Assembly (NCBI GenBank): GCA_038030265.1
Contig: CM075942.1
Coordinates: forward strand, 52,480,751-52,544,750
DNA length: 64,000 nucleotides
Direction of reading: 5' to 3'
DNA from: Corythucha ciliata
Taxonomy: Eukaryota; Arthropoda; Insecta; Hemiptera; Tingidae
Position 1 is the stretch's first letter. Each line of letters starts with the position of its first letter. Positions 46,550 to 57,878 of the stretch are shown piece by piece. Below the pieces are notes generated by a model that was given only the letters and a program-made list of their open reading frames with translations, searched no databases and was not told where the DNA came from. The position numbers were made by a program, and so were the translations under genes.

Positions 46550-47200
46550 GTCTCCTTAAACTCTTCAACAAATTCGAATTTTCTCAATTTTAGCCACGAG
46601 GGTTCCTGTTGAAACCGCGAATTCGTGTTATCTTAAGTTTAGCTGCAATATATGAGCACTTCTTAGCGCTTTTTCCTATTTTTCCAATTTCTTGCTATAA
46701 ATGAGCTATGAGCCTGTTGTGAATTTTAGCACGTGTACCTCAATTTTATCCGGGAATAGTGATTCTATCATTCGTACGCATGAATTATCGCTTTCCAATT
46801 TTTTTTATTAATTAACGCTTTCTGTAAATTTCAACCACGAGTTTACTGCTTTCCTAAATGTAGGCTGCGAATTAGCGCTTTTTCTCGAATTCAGAGGTGA
46901 AGAAGCGGTTTTTTTTCTCGATTCAAATTGCAAATTAGCGTTATTTTCTCAATTTTATAGCTAGTGAGCGCTTTTTCTTTATTTCAGTCACGAAGTTCCT
47001 TCCATATTTTTTTCGAACTACCGTTTTTTCTACTCTAGCACCCAGTCATAGCTTTGTGTACATTTCAGCATCCATTTTCTTTTTTTACCCTCGATTTTAA
47101 GTCGGTGAGTTAGCTCATTACTCAATTTTAGCCTAGAACCAGCGCTTTTTCCAAACTTTTCGCTTAGCCCTTGTCCCAAAAACGGCACGTTTACTTCAGG
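46550..47200 (+). repeat. F1 repeat block
   Basis: GAATTTTCTCAATTTTAGCC, GCGAATTAGCGCTTTTTCTC and similar units at about 30-bp steps, starting just right of the LINE. Confidence 0.65.
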
Positions 47201-47417
47201 ACTTCAGGAACGTCACATTTTTGAATTTTTACGCTGCCCCTGAGTCTCTCAACTCATAGGTACTCAATAATTGAGAAATGCAGTCGGCAGGCCTGTTGAG
47301 CGGGGGGAAGGAGAGCACTGGGTCCTTTATCCCCCGGCCTGGTTTTCCTTGGGGGCCCGGATATCACAAATCAAGAAAATAAAGAAAAAAGGGAAAGAGG
47401 GAAAGATGGGAGCTCAA

Positions 47418-47850
47418 TTGTGATTGGGTATTCTTTGTGTTTGGAGCTTTTACTGTGGTTTGGAGCTTAGCTAAGGTTAGACCTTTGCAGTGGTTAAACC
47501 TTTGCTGTGGTTGGATCTTTGCTTTGGTTGGACTTTTGCAGTGATTGGAGCTTTGCTGTTGTTTGAACTTGTGTGTGGTTGGACCTTTGCAGTGGTTGGA
47601 CCTTTGCAGTGGTAGGACTTTTGCAGGAGTAAGATCTTTGCTGTCGTTTGAGCTTGGCTGTGGATTGGCCTTCATTGTACTTGAGACGTTGCTGTCGTTG
47701 AAGGTTCTACTGTAATTACAGCTTCGCTGAGGTTGAACAATGACTTTGGTCGGGCCTTATGGGGTCATTGTACTGTGTTGGGGCCTTCTTTGTGGTTTTG
47801 GAGTTAGGCTGCGATTGGAGCTTTACTGTGGTTTTATGTAGGCCTTTCGA
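47418..47850 (+). repeat. 17-18-bp minisatellite
   Basis: Units of the type GTGGTTGGACCTTTGCA repeat about two dozen times with divergence, cleanest at 47574-47640. The minus-strand 103-codon ORF across it is a translation of the repeat. Confidence 0.8.
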
Positions 47851-48418
47851 GAAAGAAGTGAGGGTGACACAGGGTCTGTTACTCACCCAGGTGAAAGGGC
47901 CTCATTGATTTTCGTCCCTGGGCTCGAGTATTCTATGCACGGTCCTGGTAGCTGGATCCCGGTCAAAATGCACCAATGGGGCTGTCACTGCCCTTAAAAG
48001 TGGTCATAAATGAGTGTTTGACCTCGCTATTTCGGTCAATTTTCTCTACTCCAAGGCGGTCAACCGTGGTCCTTGAGCGTGGACACTCTTCGTTGCACTT
48101 ACGAGTTTTCGATTAGGTACGTGACCACCGCCTTTATACGTTCTGAAAAGTGTGCAAGTGGCCAAAAACGGGTGCGTCCCTTCGTGGTTTGACAAAAATC
48201 GAAGCTTTTCCTGGTTTCGGGTCTTTAACATGTCTGTTTAAAAAAGCAAACACTAATACAGTGCTATTGGAGCGGGGAGAGGCGCAACAAATTTCCATGT
48301 TCCAAGTGACCGTGAAAAGGTTGAGACCCACTGTCTCAGAAACATGAGATTGGCGTATTTTTTCCATTTAAGCGACGAATATTTTTTACCCCTGCAGTTA
48401 TGAACTAGTACATTTCGT

Positions 48419-48658
48419 CGGCTAAGGCGTGATACCTCGTATGTCCAAAAACCAAACTTAACAGGAGAACAAAAAATCATTTCAAAAATCCCTATTTGTT
48501 GATTAATTTCAAATTTTTGGCAATTCTCCCATAAAAAATTATATTGATTGTCTTGAAAACAAAATTTATGATAATCAAATTAGGTATCTAACGAAAAATT
48601 TGATACCAAAACCTTTTTTTCGCCAAATTGTCACTTACGAGGTATCACGCCTTAGCCG
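48419..48658. mobile_element. 240-bp MITE
   Basis: Perfect inverted ends CGGCTAAGGCGTGATACCTC and GAGGTATCACGCCTTAGCCG (about 23 bp). The interior is A/T-rich without an ORF. No clear target duplication. Confidence 0.75.
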
Positions 48659-49497
48659 AAGATTTATTAATTCCAGTAGTGAACTAACCCAATTTCGCAG
48701 CTGTTTATTGTAGCTGAAACTACAATGGATCATTCGAGTCAGCTACGGACGTGAAATGTTTTTCATTGAATCCGTCGAATTCCTTGAGATTTGGCCTCCT
48801 TCGGGTGACAAGCCTTTTTAAAAATAGTTAGAGCCACGAAATTTGTTTCCTGAAATGATTGATATATATATAAGGAAGGAAAATCCTCTTTCTTAATTGG
48901 GTTTGAACGGGCCAAATCCTAAGATTTTAAGCTTAGGGCGTGCCTAACTCCAAAATTGGCTTTCAAAAAATACACAAACCCCACGAAATAGAGGTTTTGA
49001 AGAGCCCGATCCACGAACTTTGATTTATGGTATGGGAGATTCCATTCCACAAAACTAGGAGTGAAATCCGCCAAATTGGATTTTGAACGAGCCGTTTCAT
49101 GAAACGTGGGCAGTTTTCTGCCGCAAAATTAGCAGTTTTGGATCAAATAATAGGAATCTGTGGATGGAAGGGGGTCTGCACTTTATTATGAGGGTGATTG
49201 CTGGCAAGTTGCGGGGGGAGTGGTAGGAATTTTCGTCTTCCAGCCCATTCTCCTGTCCCGAGCTAGCTATATGTCCTTGCCCACGGGTAAAATAGTGAAA
49301 AAACACGGAGGAACTTCTTTGTGCTGACCCCTGAGAAAAACTCCAGATCACCCCTCCCCTGACACTGAGGTTGCTGCTCAGTTTGACCGGTTGATTCCCA
49401 TCTCAGCAACCATAATGCCATGAAGTTTCGTTCTAATACGCAACGTCATAACTCATAACATAAATAATGTTCATTTTCATTTATAAAACCACGTATA

Positions 49498-50986
49498 CAG
49501 GGTGGAACGGGATAAGTGTGACAAAAAAATTTGGGTGACAGTAGACCTCATTTGCGACCGAAATCACCGTATACACCATGGTCCGAAAATCAAAACCCTT
49601 CGAGATATGATTTTTCTAACAATTTTTAAGGCTTACATAATTTTTTTTTTAACTAACTGCGAGAAACTCGCATTCAATTTGGATTTTTGCTACTTTTGGT
49701 GATGAATTCGGAAAGAGCACACTATTTTCTGTCAAGATTGACCATTTTCGATAGACGTTAAACTATTTTATGAGCCCTTAAATGCGGCTCAAAGTCGTGC
49801 AAATCGGGGATTTTATTTTTTTCAAAAAAAGTCAGCCCCCGTTTGTTCACACTAAATATGAGAGTACGGACAACCCGTGATTCAGAAAAACATCTTCAAA
49901 GTGTCTTTTACAAAAATGTTGATAAGCGTTTTCTTAGTTGATTGGCGAGATTTCGTCAGAAATGACCATTTTTTTAATAAAAATAATGTTTTTTTCCTTC
50001 AAAATCGATTGTTTTGACCTGAAAAATTCGATCAATCATTGTGATTTTAACACGCTAAAACGGTATAAAACCACATCCAAAGCTATGCTTAGAGTGGAAT
50101 TCAATGTGTGCGCCTACCAAAGTATCAAAAAATGTCGCTCCGGCCGCTGGCTGTCGGGTTAAGTGCATTACACTGCTACAAGTTTCGACGTTTTTAGTTA
50201 TTTAGCTATTATTCGGCATAAATTAACATTTCACGTTGTTACTTTACATTTTTATAGCCATTCTTGTTGAATAATCGCAAATTAAGTTAAATTAACGAAA
50301 TTCATATTTCGTGAAATGTACTCTATCCGACACCCCAGCTGCCGGAGCGACATTTTTGTTACTTTGGTAGGCGGGCATAATCAGTTCGATTCAACGTATA
50401 GCTTTGGATGAGGTTTTAGTGCTTTTCATCACGTTAAAATCACAAAACTTGTTCAAATTTTTCAGGTCAAAACAAGCGATTTTGAAAAGAAAAATCATCA
50501 TTTTTTCTAAGAAATCATCATTTCTGACGAAAAATCACAAAACAACTAAGAAAAAGCTCATGAATATTTTTGTAAAGGACACTTTGAAGATGTTTTTCTG
50601 AATCACGGGTTGTCCTTACATTCAGATTTAGTGTGGACAAACGGGGACTGACTTTTTTTGAAAAAAAAAAAAATAATTCCCCAATTTCCACTACTTTGAG
50701 CCGCATTTAAGGGCACATAAAATAATTAACGTCTGTCGATAATGGCTAATCCTGACAGAACATAGTGTGCTCTTTCCGAACCCATCACCAAAAGTTGCGA
50801 AAATTCAAGTTGAATGCGAGTTTCTAGCTGGTAGTTAAAAATAATTATGTAAGCCTTAAAAATCGTTAGAAAAATAATATCTCGAAGGGTATTGATTTCC
50901 GGACCATGGTGTATATGGCGATTTCGGTCGCAAATGAGGCCTACTATCACCCAAAATTTTCGTCACACTTATCCCCTTCCACCCTG
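49498..50986. mobile_element. 1.49-kb palindromic TA-flanked element (Tc1/mariner-like ends)
   Basis: TA dinucleotides flank ends CAGGGTGGAACGGGATAAGT and the inverse of CAGGGTGGAAGGGGATAAGT. The arms (49498 to about 50155, and about 50330 to 50986) are inverted copies of about 650 bp with an identity I judge near 88%. The loop is only about 170 bp. CAGGGTG ends and a TA target are typical of mariner-like elements, but no transposase is present. An inner arm segment with ATGTCGCTCCGGC is also palindromic. Confidence 0.85.
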
Positions 50987-53900
50987 TATACAACGTATTA
51001 TAACCTTGCCCTGTTCTAAAATGTGCTCAGTATTAAAAAATGATAAAAAAGACTACTATAAATAATTGTGTGATTCCAAAATTCAACTTTAAAAAAAAAT
51101 CCGTCATCCGTAAGAAAGAATTTTTAGCCGTCAACCACATTCAAAATCTTATCAGATCTGACGGGATCCGTTACATGGCAATACTCTTTCTGCCGGCCAC
51201 AGAAAAATTAGTGCAGCCACAAAAATGCTGTCTAAAACGGTCGAAATAGATGGCATCTCAGGCCCTTCCCCTTTCTTCTTCAATCAATGAAACCGTGAGG
51301 CTGCGGGATGGCAATGGGCTCTGATTAGTATTTACTTTATTGTACTCGAAATAAGCTGGTGAGGGCAAGGTGGCGGTAAAGGGATTGAACGATCTATTGA
51401 TTGCGAGTTAAACTGCGCTGGGGAATTGTAATTATGGACACAAGTGATCTCCTCGCTCATCAGAGTGACATTAGCACCGAGTTTAGCTACGAATTGATTC
51501 GTAAGGTTTGAGACAACCCCCTACCACACTCCATTCACCCACTTATGTTGCGGTGGAGAATTCCTTGGTGTGGTGCTGGTTTTCGGGGGGTAAGGAGTCA
51601 AATGAATTTTATTCACGTGAAACAAGCAGTTCCTTAATTTTGCCCTGCGAAAAACCTGCATCACAGACGGTTTGGATGGAGGTTTTTAAAGGTCTAAAAG
51701 GTGCTGACGTCGCGGGACGGATGCGGTGGAAAAAGCGTCTTCATCCTCATACAACATTCATAAAGGATCTTCTTCTAGCTTTCGTTCGCTCTTTCTAGCT
51801 GCTCACCCCATTCCCTCTCCCATCCACCTAAACATAGTCAGCTACCTTCCGTACACCATTCGTAAAATCATGGGGCGAGTATACCGTACGCTGTGTACTA
51901 ATGCGGCTGACGGCCTTGTAATTACCTTGGAATGAAAATGAGGCAGTTGGCGATGGTGTTTGTGTGATGGTTGGGAGGGGGGTGAAGAAAGGGTGTTTTC
52001 ACAAAGTAAACAACACCCCTGGAAGTACAGAACAGAAGGGAAAGGGTTGATGAAGACTGCTGATGATCGTTCTGTGAAAGAGAGAGAGATATTTTTCAAG
52101 TTGTTCTTTCCCTGACTGCAAACACAAGTTTTGATTAGAAAATATTTTACAAATTCGATACAAAAGCTGTTTTCTGCAGAATTATTAATAGATTTATAAA
52201 TTATTCACGCGCAAAAAGCTGGCATTCCCCTCTATCCTATATAACCTTTGAACGAGTATTCTTTGAAATAAGGGGAAACTTGATATCCCCTCTCCTTTTT
52301 GGCTTTAAAATAGAAGAAAGCCTTTCTCCACCTGTCGCAATCACCTTGATGTATCAACCAGGGAAAATGGGATGCGGGGGAATGGGGGATTTGTCAAAAT
52401 CTGTTTGAAACGAGAAACCTCTTTGCCCTTATAGCTCTGAAGTTTATTATTGTTTGCCTTCCCCACTTCCTCAATGACAATCCTTTTCCCTGACCATCTT
52501 GTTTCAAAAGGGATTCAATACAAAGCTACGCTGCCGGTTTAAAAAACTTTTGAAATCGCGTCTGACAGGACGCTAAGAGGAGGCTCACGCCCCGTCACCC
52601 TTCCATGTAGTGAAAAGGAGTGGAAAACAGAAAGGTATACGACCTTAATCATTGGAGCTCAAAGGTTCTATAGAAAGTGGCGACCTTCAAGAACACAGTT
52701 TGAAGCTACCCCACCCTCTTACCTATCCCTGCAATTCGCTAGGATTGATGAAAGTCGTAAATTGAAGCGATACATTACTTATCCCTTTGCACTTTATGTC
52801 GATAGGACCTATAGGGGTTCCCAAATCTTGCGATTGTCCTCCAGGTTGAGGACTATACAGTCTTCGATTTAAAAGCCACTCAACCACCCCTAGAATGAAT
52901 GAGAGGGTGAGACCATGAACGTCACGAGCCAATACATCAACGTCGGTCATTCTTTTCTCTTTAAAGCCGTGAGTCTGAGCATAATAAAGAAGTTGGTGGT
53001 GAGGAGGGGGAGGAAAGGTGTTAATTGCAGTGTGATTGGGTGGTTTGAAATGCAATCGAGTTCATCATACAGTTCAGAGCTTGAAAATTTTAGCCTTTCC
53101 CTTGAGAAAACGACTTGAAATAATGGCTGAAGGTTTACAAGAGAAAACAAAATGAACGGATAATCTTAAGAATTAACAGCGAGGAAGGTATAAAAGATAA
53201 AATAAGAGATTTTTCTCGTCTCCGTGTGCTTGACTGGTGAGGACGGTAGGGGAAGGTTTTTTTTCTTTGTTTTTTTTCAGTTGAAACGAACGAGATTTTC
53301 TTTTATCTTTTCGTTCATACTTCCTAGCCTTCTCGTTTTAAACAACAATGAGGTCGCAGGGAGTAGGAAAAAGGGAAATCGCGTAAAGCCCTGGGATTTC
53401 AAAATTGGATTGAAGAGGAATGATAAGAAGTGAACAACCAGCAAAAAAGTTGGTGGAATGGTGAAATACTTCGTTATTTTACGTCCTTAAAGTAATTTGC
53501 CTTTTTCTGTGATGTAAATACGTCTTTTTTTGTAAAAGAAAAAAATTGTCTTTCATTGTTCTCTCAAGCTCCTCCCTTTCACCACTCCTAACTATCCCTA
53601 AAATTTTCATTTTACTCCCTCGCTCTTTAATATTTTCGCGGGAAAGTCAAACATTTTTTTTTGTGTGTGCTTAAAAAAGAAAACAACAGCTCGCAGAGAT
53701 CATGCTCTCGCGAACCATCTCATTTTTTTCCTCCTAACGATAGTCTGACGTTGCTGTGCGAGTGTTAGGGGTGGTCGTGATGGGAAGAGGGGGGGGGGGT
53801 CTTCACGTTGCCAAAGAGAAATTACAGCCCGTTTGTACTTGTCTCTTACCGGGGTTCACGCCCGTTGGAAGATAATGGAAAAAGTTGGCGTTATAAATTG

Positions 53901-55303
53901 CGCTGCACCCCGCTGGCCTTCGGACTACTATATACTAGTACTAGTACTACTCCATTCTATGGATGGGGAGTGGTTGTGATGGGAAGAGGGCTCTACGGTG
54001 ACGCGGAGGTGATAAAGCGGTTGAATGGAATGAAGTGACAAATGGATGAAAGGGGTGAAAAAAAGAACGTTTTTTTGTTTTCAATTCCAGCCCGTTCAAC
54101 ATTGCTTGAACTCAAGGGAAAAAAGATCTGTTTCCTATCTGTTTCAAAATGGGTTAAAATGAACATGATAGGGTGCTGGTGTAGGAGGAGTGGTGGTAGA
54201 GAAAGTTCTTGAAGGTCAAATGATTTTTGAAGAACTCTCTCTGGCTTCCTCATTCTTCTTTCATGCAATGAGGTCAATATCCACCCTATAGGCTCGCACC
54301 GTCTCCTTGGATTGGTTTAAGCCAAATGGAAAATCGCAACCCATCCCCCTTTCATTGTCATCGACCTTTCATCAACTAATCGCATAACATCGAGAGCTCC
54401 ATTTTACGGCCCCAACCCTCTCCCTTCCCTCACCATTTAAACATTGTTGTGAAAAAGGGGATGGGTGAATGGATAAATTGACAACAAAACCATGTTGAAG
54501 ATCTCTCCATAGTTCGGGTCTGCTAAGAGGAAATTGTTCATCTGAGTTTAACTATCCTTTCCTCCCCACCCTTCTGTAACTGGTGCCCTCATCAGAATGT
54601 TGAAAACCTTCTACAGAGCAATAAAATAGATTGTGGCGGTGGGGGGGGGGTTCGAGGGTTGGCTCAATATTAGAACACAAGAGTAGAGAGAGTTTTGAAG
54701 GTTCTGGGATGGGGGTGGTGGTTGGAAGCGTGCTTAGTGGTCCAAGTAGACTGCATAAAAACCCCTCCCTTTTTCCCTCTTTCCCACTTTTTGGGAGAAG
54801 AAAGGATATATTCTGGGTCATTTAGAAGATCATCCACCCTTCCGCTCCTCATCATCCTCCTCCTCCTCGACCTCATTCGATCCTTTTCTTCGTCATTGTG
54901 AAGGGAGAAAGTTCACACACAGATAAAATTCTTTGCTCACTTTCAAGCGTAAACTACTCCCCCGCTACCGGCAACTCGCCCATCCCATTCCATTAACCAT
55001 CAAGCCTATTTGAAGTACTGTGATCTCTCACGGAAGGAGAGCTCTGATACTGGTGCGGGGGTGGAGGGCTCCCTAGAACGATCACAATAGTCGAAAAGTC
55101 CATTCTGTCGACCTCTTCTCTCTACATCTCTCAGACCTTTTGATATTTTCCGGTTGAAATAAGTTCCTCTCAGTTAGTGGTTGAGTTCAAGAAAGTGATG
55201 ATGATGATGATGGTGAGGTGGAAAGGGGGTACTCGTAGCGAAATTTAACGATGCTTTTCACAAGAAAGCACTCTAAAAACCTCGTGGTGAGAAAATGTCT
55301 TAC
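50987..55303. other. Receptor intron DNA, no supported gene
   Basis: Mostly unique-looking A/T-rich DNA with long pyrimidine or purine runs and G runs (53789, 54641). ORFs up to 110 codons occur on both strands without recognisable domains. Confidence 0.4.
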
Positions 55304-55433
55304 CGTCGTGAGAGTCATACAAGTAGATGATACGCCTCCATCCGTAGTATTTGACGGTGTCGATGATGGCTTGATGGTAGTCGGGACGCATGCTGATGGC
55401 ATAGTCGAGAAATCCTGACGAAGGAGCCGAAAC
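55304..55433 (-). CDS. GluRIA: AMPA-type ionotropic glutamate receptor, amino-terminal-domain exon (first in window)
   Basis: A 130-bp exon after acceptor TTTGCAG and before donor GTAAGA. It encodes VSAPSSGFLDYAISMRPDYH, then AIIDTVKYYGWRRIIYLYDS and HD plus the first base of Gly. The RPDYHQAI..YYGW..I.YLYDSHDG pattern is the classical hinge region of the AMPA-receptor amino-terminal domain. The phase-1 end fits the start of the exon at 37571-37703. Earlier exons (signal peptide, first lobe) must lie right of this exon and more than 8.5 kb of that side shows none. The gene is read leftward across the window. Confidence 0.9.
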
Positions 55434-55589
55434 CTGCAAACACACACACAAAAAAAATTAAATGTAGTTTTGGGCCCTCCACCAGTAAATTGACAAGCTT
55501 ATGCTTAGTGCCGGCCTCAGACATTTGCCCCCACCCCCTCCTTTAGCGAATATTTCACCGGCACCATCATGAAGTCATCGTTCATAATA

Positions 55590-55870
55590 AGCCGCGATTT
55601 GGCATTTTCTCCATTTTAAAAGCTATTCACCGTTTTTTCTACAATTCAGCAATTTTTCTCAATTTCATCGGTGAATTAGGATATTTGTCTCCATTTTAGC
55701 CGCAAATTATCGATTTTTCTTAACTTCTACCGAATTAGCGTTTTTCCTAATCGGCCGCAAAGCAAAGTTTCCTCCGGAAATGTGGCTCGCCATTTCCTCA
55801 ATTTTCCGGGAATAAAAAAAATGTTCTGAATTTTTTTCGGTGAAGTAGAGATTTTTCTCTATTTTATTTA
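55590..55870 (+). repeat. Short F1 repeat block
   Basis: GCGATTTGGCATTTTCTCC, GTGAATTAGGATATTTGTC and AGCCGCAAATTATCGATTT units at about 30-bp spacing. Confidence 0.55.
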
Positions 55871-56104
55871 TCTACATAATCAGCTCAAGAAGCACAACGC
55901 CAAAACAGAGCAGTCAATAATATGAACATGAATGAGGAAGTTTCACATTTTCCAAAAAAAAATTGTTTTTTCGATTAGGCATATTAATCCTTCCAAGTAA
56001 ATAAATAATTAAAAATGTTAAACCTTTCAGAAATATTTTTTATTTCTCAACAAAAGTTGGCATATTTGAAATCCCGCCAAAACGAACATTTTCCGCAACA
56101 TAAT

Positions 56105-56177
56105 TTGCGAATGAAACTATCACTAGCTGCGCTAGTGTTCTTGACAGTGTAAGCGGTATTTGTTATCAATTTGAGAG
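56105..56177. repeat. Terminal-repeat fragment related to 31622-31738
   Basis: AATGAAACTATCACTAGCTG and TTGACAGTGTAAGCGGTATT match the inverse of 31640-31735. It ends exactly at the TTAA flank of the next element. Confidence 0.6.
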
Positions 56178-56181
56178 TTAA

Positions 56182-56320
56182 GCTCGGTGCACACGATGCA
56201 CTTTTCGAAGCATGTTTACTTGCATGGTGAAAAAAAACATATGATCCCCATCAGTGACCGGATGTTTTTTAGAACAGGCAGGCCATCATGCTTCAAAAAA
56301 ATGCATCGTGTGCACCGAGC
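56182..56320. mobile_element. 139-bp TTAA-type MITE
   Basis: Ends GCTCGGTGCACACGATGCA and TGCATCGTGTGCACCGAGC are perfect inverses. Left flank TTAA, right flank TTTA. It shares AGTGACCGGATGTTT with the THAP-containing element at 11209. Confidence 0.8.
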
Positions 56321-56325
56321 TTTAT

Positions 56326-56465
56326 AGCGTTCCCCATTTGCACAAAATTCTGCAACGGGGCTATTCATTTCCACCCGTCTTCTCCACTAACATATGATTT
56401 AATTCAGTGAAGACGGGTGGAAATGAACTGCCCAAATGCAGAATTTTGTGCAAATGGGGAACGCT
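56326..56465. mobile_element. 140-bp hairpin MITE
   Basis: AGCGTTCCCCATTTGCACAA pairs with its exact inverse at the right end. Pairing continues through CAGAATTTTGTG and CGGGTGGAAATGAA for nearly the whole length. It abuts the previous MITE. Confidence 0.8.
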
Positions 56466-56556
56466 ATTAGTTTCACAGGCACTGGGAAAGGACACGGCAG
56501 GTTACGATCGAGTTGGAATTGCATTCTTATCTATTTCTGGTTGCCCCGTTCATCTT

Positions 56557-56582
56557 TTTTTTTTTTTTTTTTTTTTTTTTTT
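56557..56582. repeat. Poly(T) tract
   Basis: A run of about 26 T. Confidence 0.9.
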
Positions 56583-56815
56583 CCCTAATAATTCAGTCTT
56601 GATGGCTTTGTAGGCACCAAAATTACGTAAAATGGAACTTAAGTGACAACGCTGGGAAATTATCGAAGGAAGGAAGGATCGCCGCTATCTAAAAAAAAAA
56701 ATGAAAATAAATTGGTGCCGGTCCTTGCTCGTGAGTATCCAATCGCTCAACATTTGACATCTTGTCATCAATAAAAATCGGGAAACTTATTTCAATCATA
56801 TAGTGTCTTTTCTAG

Positions 56816-57546
56816 TACAAAAATTCATTAGTGGCAATTCGACAGACGCCCGTCATTTCCCGGCGACGTCAAGCTTGGGTAATGTAAATTACCTAGTTGA
56901 CGGGGTGAGTGCATTCACACAAGAGGAATTTCGCGATTTGAAATCACTTGAACCACAACACGTCGACAGAAGTGGCTTAGTTAGTACTTCGGGAGTTCGG
57001 AATGCCGGAGACAATGGCTTTGTGATGACAAGAGTAAGTTTTCCATTGTTATTCAAGAAAAAAAGGCCAGTTCACAATTTAAAGATAGGCACGGGAACGT
57101 AAACGCGAATGGGTGACTAGTAACAAAATGATTGGTCTTTTCATGCTTCTCTGGAGCAATCGTTTCATTTCAAACCCTTTCACGTTGCCATCCCGTCAAT
57201 TTTGAACTGGCTTAACTTTTAACTAGCGCGTTAGGCTCGTTCGACACATATACGAGATTTCAAGCGGCGCGGTTTTGGTTACCGCGTAGTGACCACGTGA
57301 CCATGAGACGCATTCATGCGGGTTACACGCGAGGTTCTCGTGAAACCGCGTAAGTGTGAAACGAGCGTTGGGAAATGCTTAACGTAGAATGTCGACGTGC
57401 TCGAACAAGAAGAAGAAGAAGATCACCTCACCCTGATGCTTGGAAAAGAATCTGAAGAAGGATACATGGTCCTTTCCAGTCCTCGAGTAGCACCCAACAA
57501 ACGTGTAGTTCACCGGCATTTCGTTCTTTTCGGATCGGTCGAATAA
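56816..57546 (+). CDS. Candidate two-exon gene (or transposon relic), unknown product
   Basis: Exon 56816-57033 (after TTTTCTAG, before GTAAGT) and exon 57388-57546 (after AACGTAG) join in phase 0. They read KFISGNSTDARHFPATSSLG and later GDNGFVMTR joined to NVDVLEQEEEEDHLTLML, ending VVHRHFVLFGSVE at TAA 57544. An AATAAA overlaps the stop. A possible upstream stretch (56643 to 56731, ending KLVPVLA before GTGAGT at 56732) would join with correct phase but lacks an ATG. The product is acidic, about 125 visible residues, with no domain I recognise. A MITE fills most of the intron and ends 20 bp before the acceptor. Confidence 0.35.
57234..57367. mobile_element. MITE in the intron of the candidate gene
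   Basis: GGCTCGTTCGACACATATAC at the left inverts to match CGTAAGTGTGAAACGAGCG at the right with a few mismatches. Confidence 0.6.
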
Positions 57547-57625
57547 AAGCCATTTGTGTATTATAGAATAAAAAGAACACGTTTTGATGATTCTCTAGTC
57601 AAAATTCATTTTCCAAGTGACATAG

Positions 57626-57754
57626 GAACAAGACTTCTTGGCCGAGCGATGTGGGGAATACACATTCTGTTCTGCCTCAGTGACTGAAAACCGAGAGAAA
57701 CTATCACCGTCTGTGGATCAATTGCTTACAATAGACCTAAATTTCAGCTCATAA
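57626..57754 (+). other. Possible coding exon, unknown product
   Basis: After an ATAG acceptor-like site an open frame reads EQDFLAERCGEYTFCSASVT and SPSVDQLLTIDLNFSS, then stops. Protein-like composition only. It may belong to the same locus as 56816-57546 or be chance. Confidence 0.2.
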
Positions 57755-57878
57755 AACATAAAACAACTTTTGGAACGTTTAAATCAAGTAAATATAAGTA
57801 AATCACTCAATACTGTAATAAATTTGGGGTAACCAGGAAAGGTAATGTAACCCAACCTTTATCTCGTGTCCGTTCCCG

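Noticed and set aside
46511..47240. Second hAT-like element around the F1 block right of the LINE, from CAGTGGCAGACC to CTGCCCCTG
   Set aside because: End words are suggestive, but the 8-bp flanks (CATACGCA and AGTCTCTC) do not match, so it is not called.
47364..47675. 103-codon proline/glutamine-rich minus ORF
   Set aside because: A translation of the 17-bp minisatellite.
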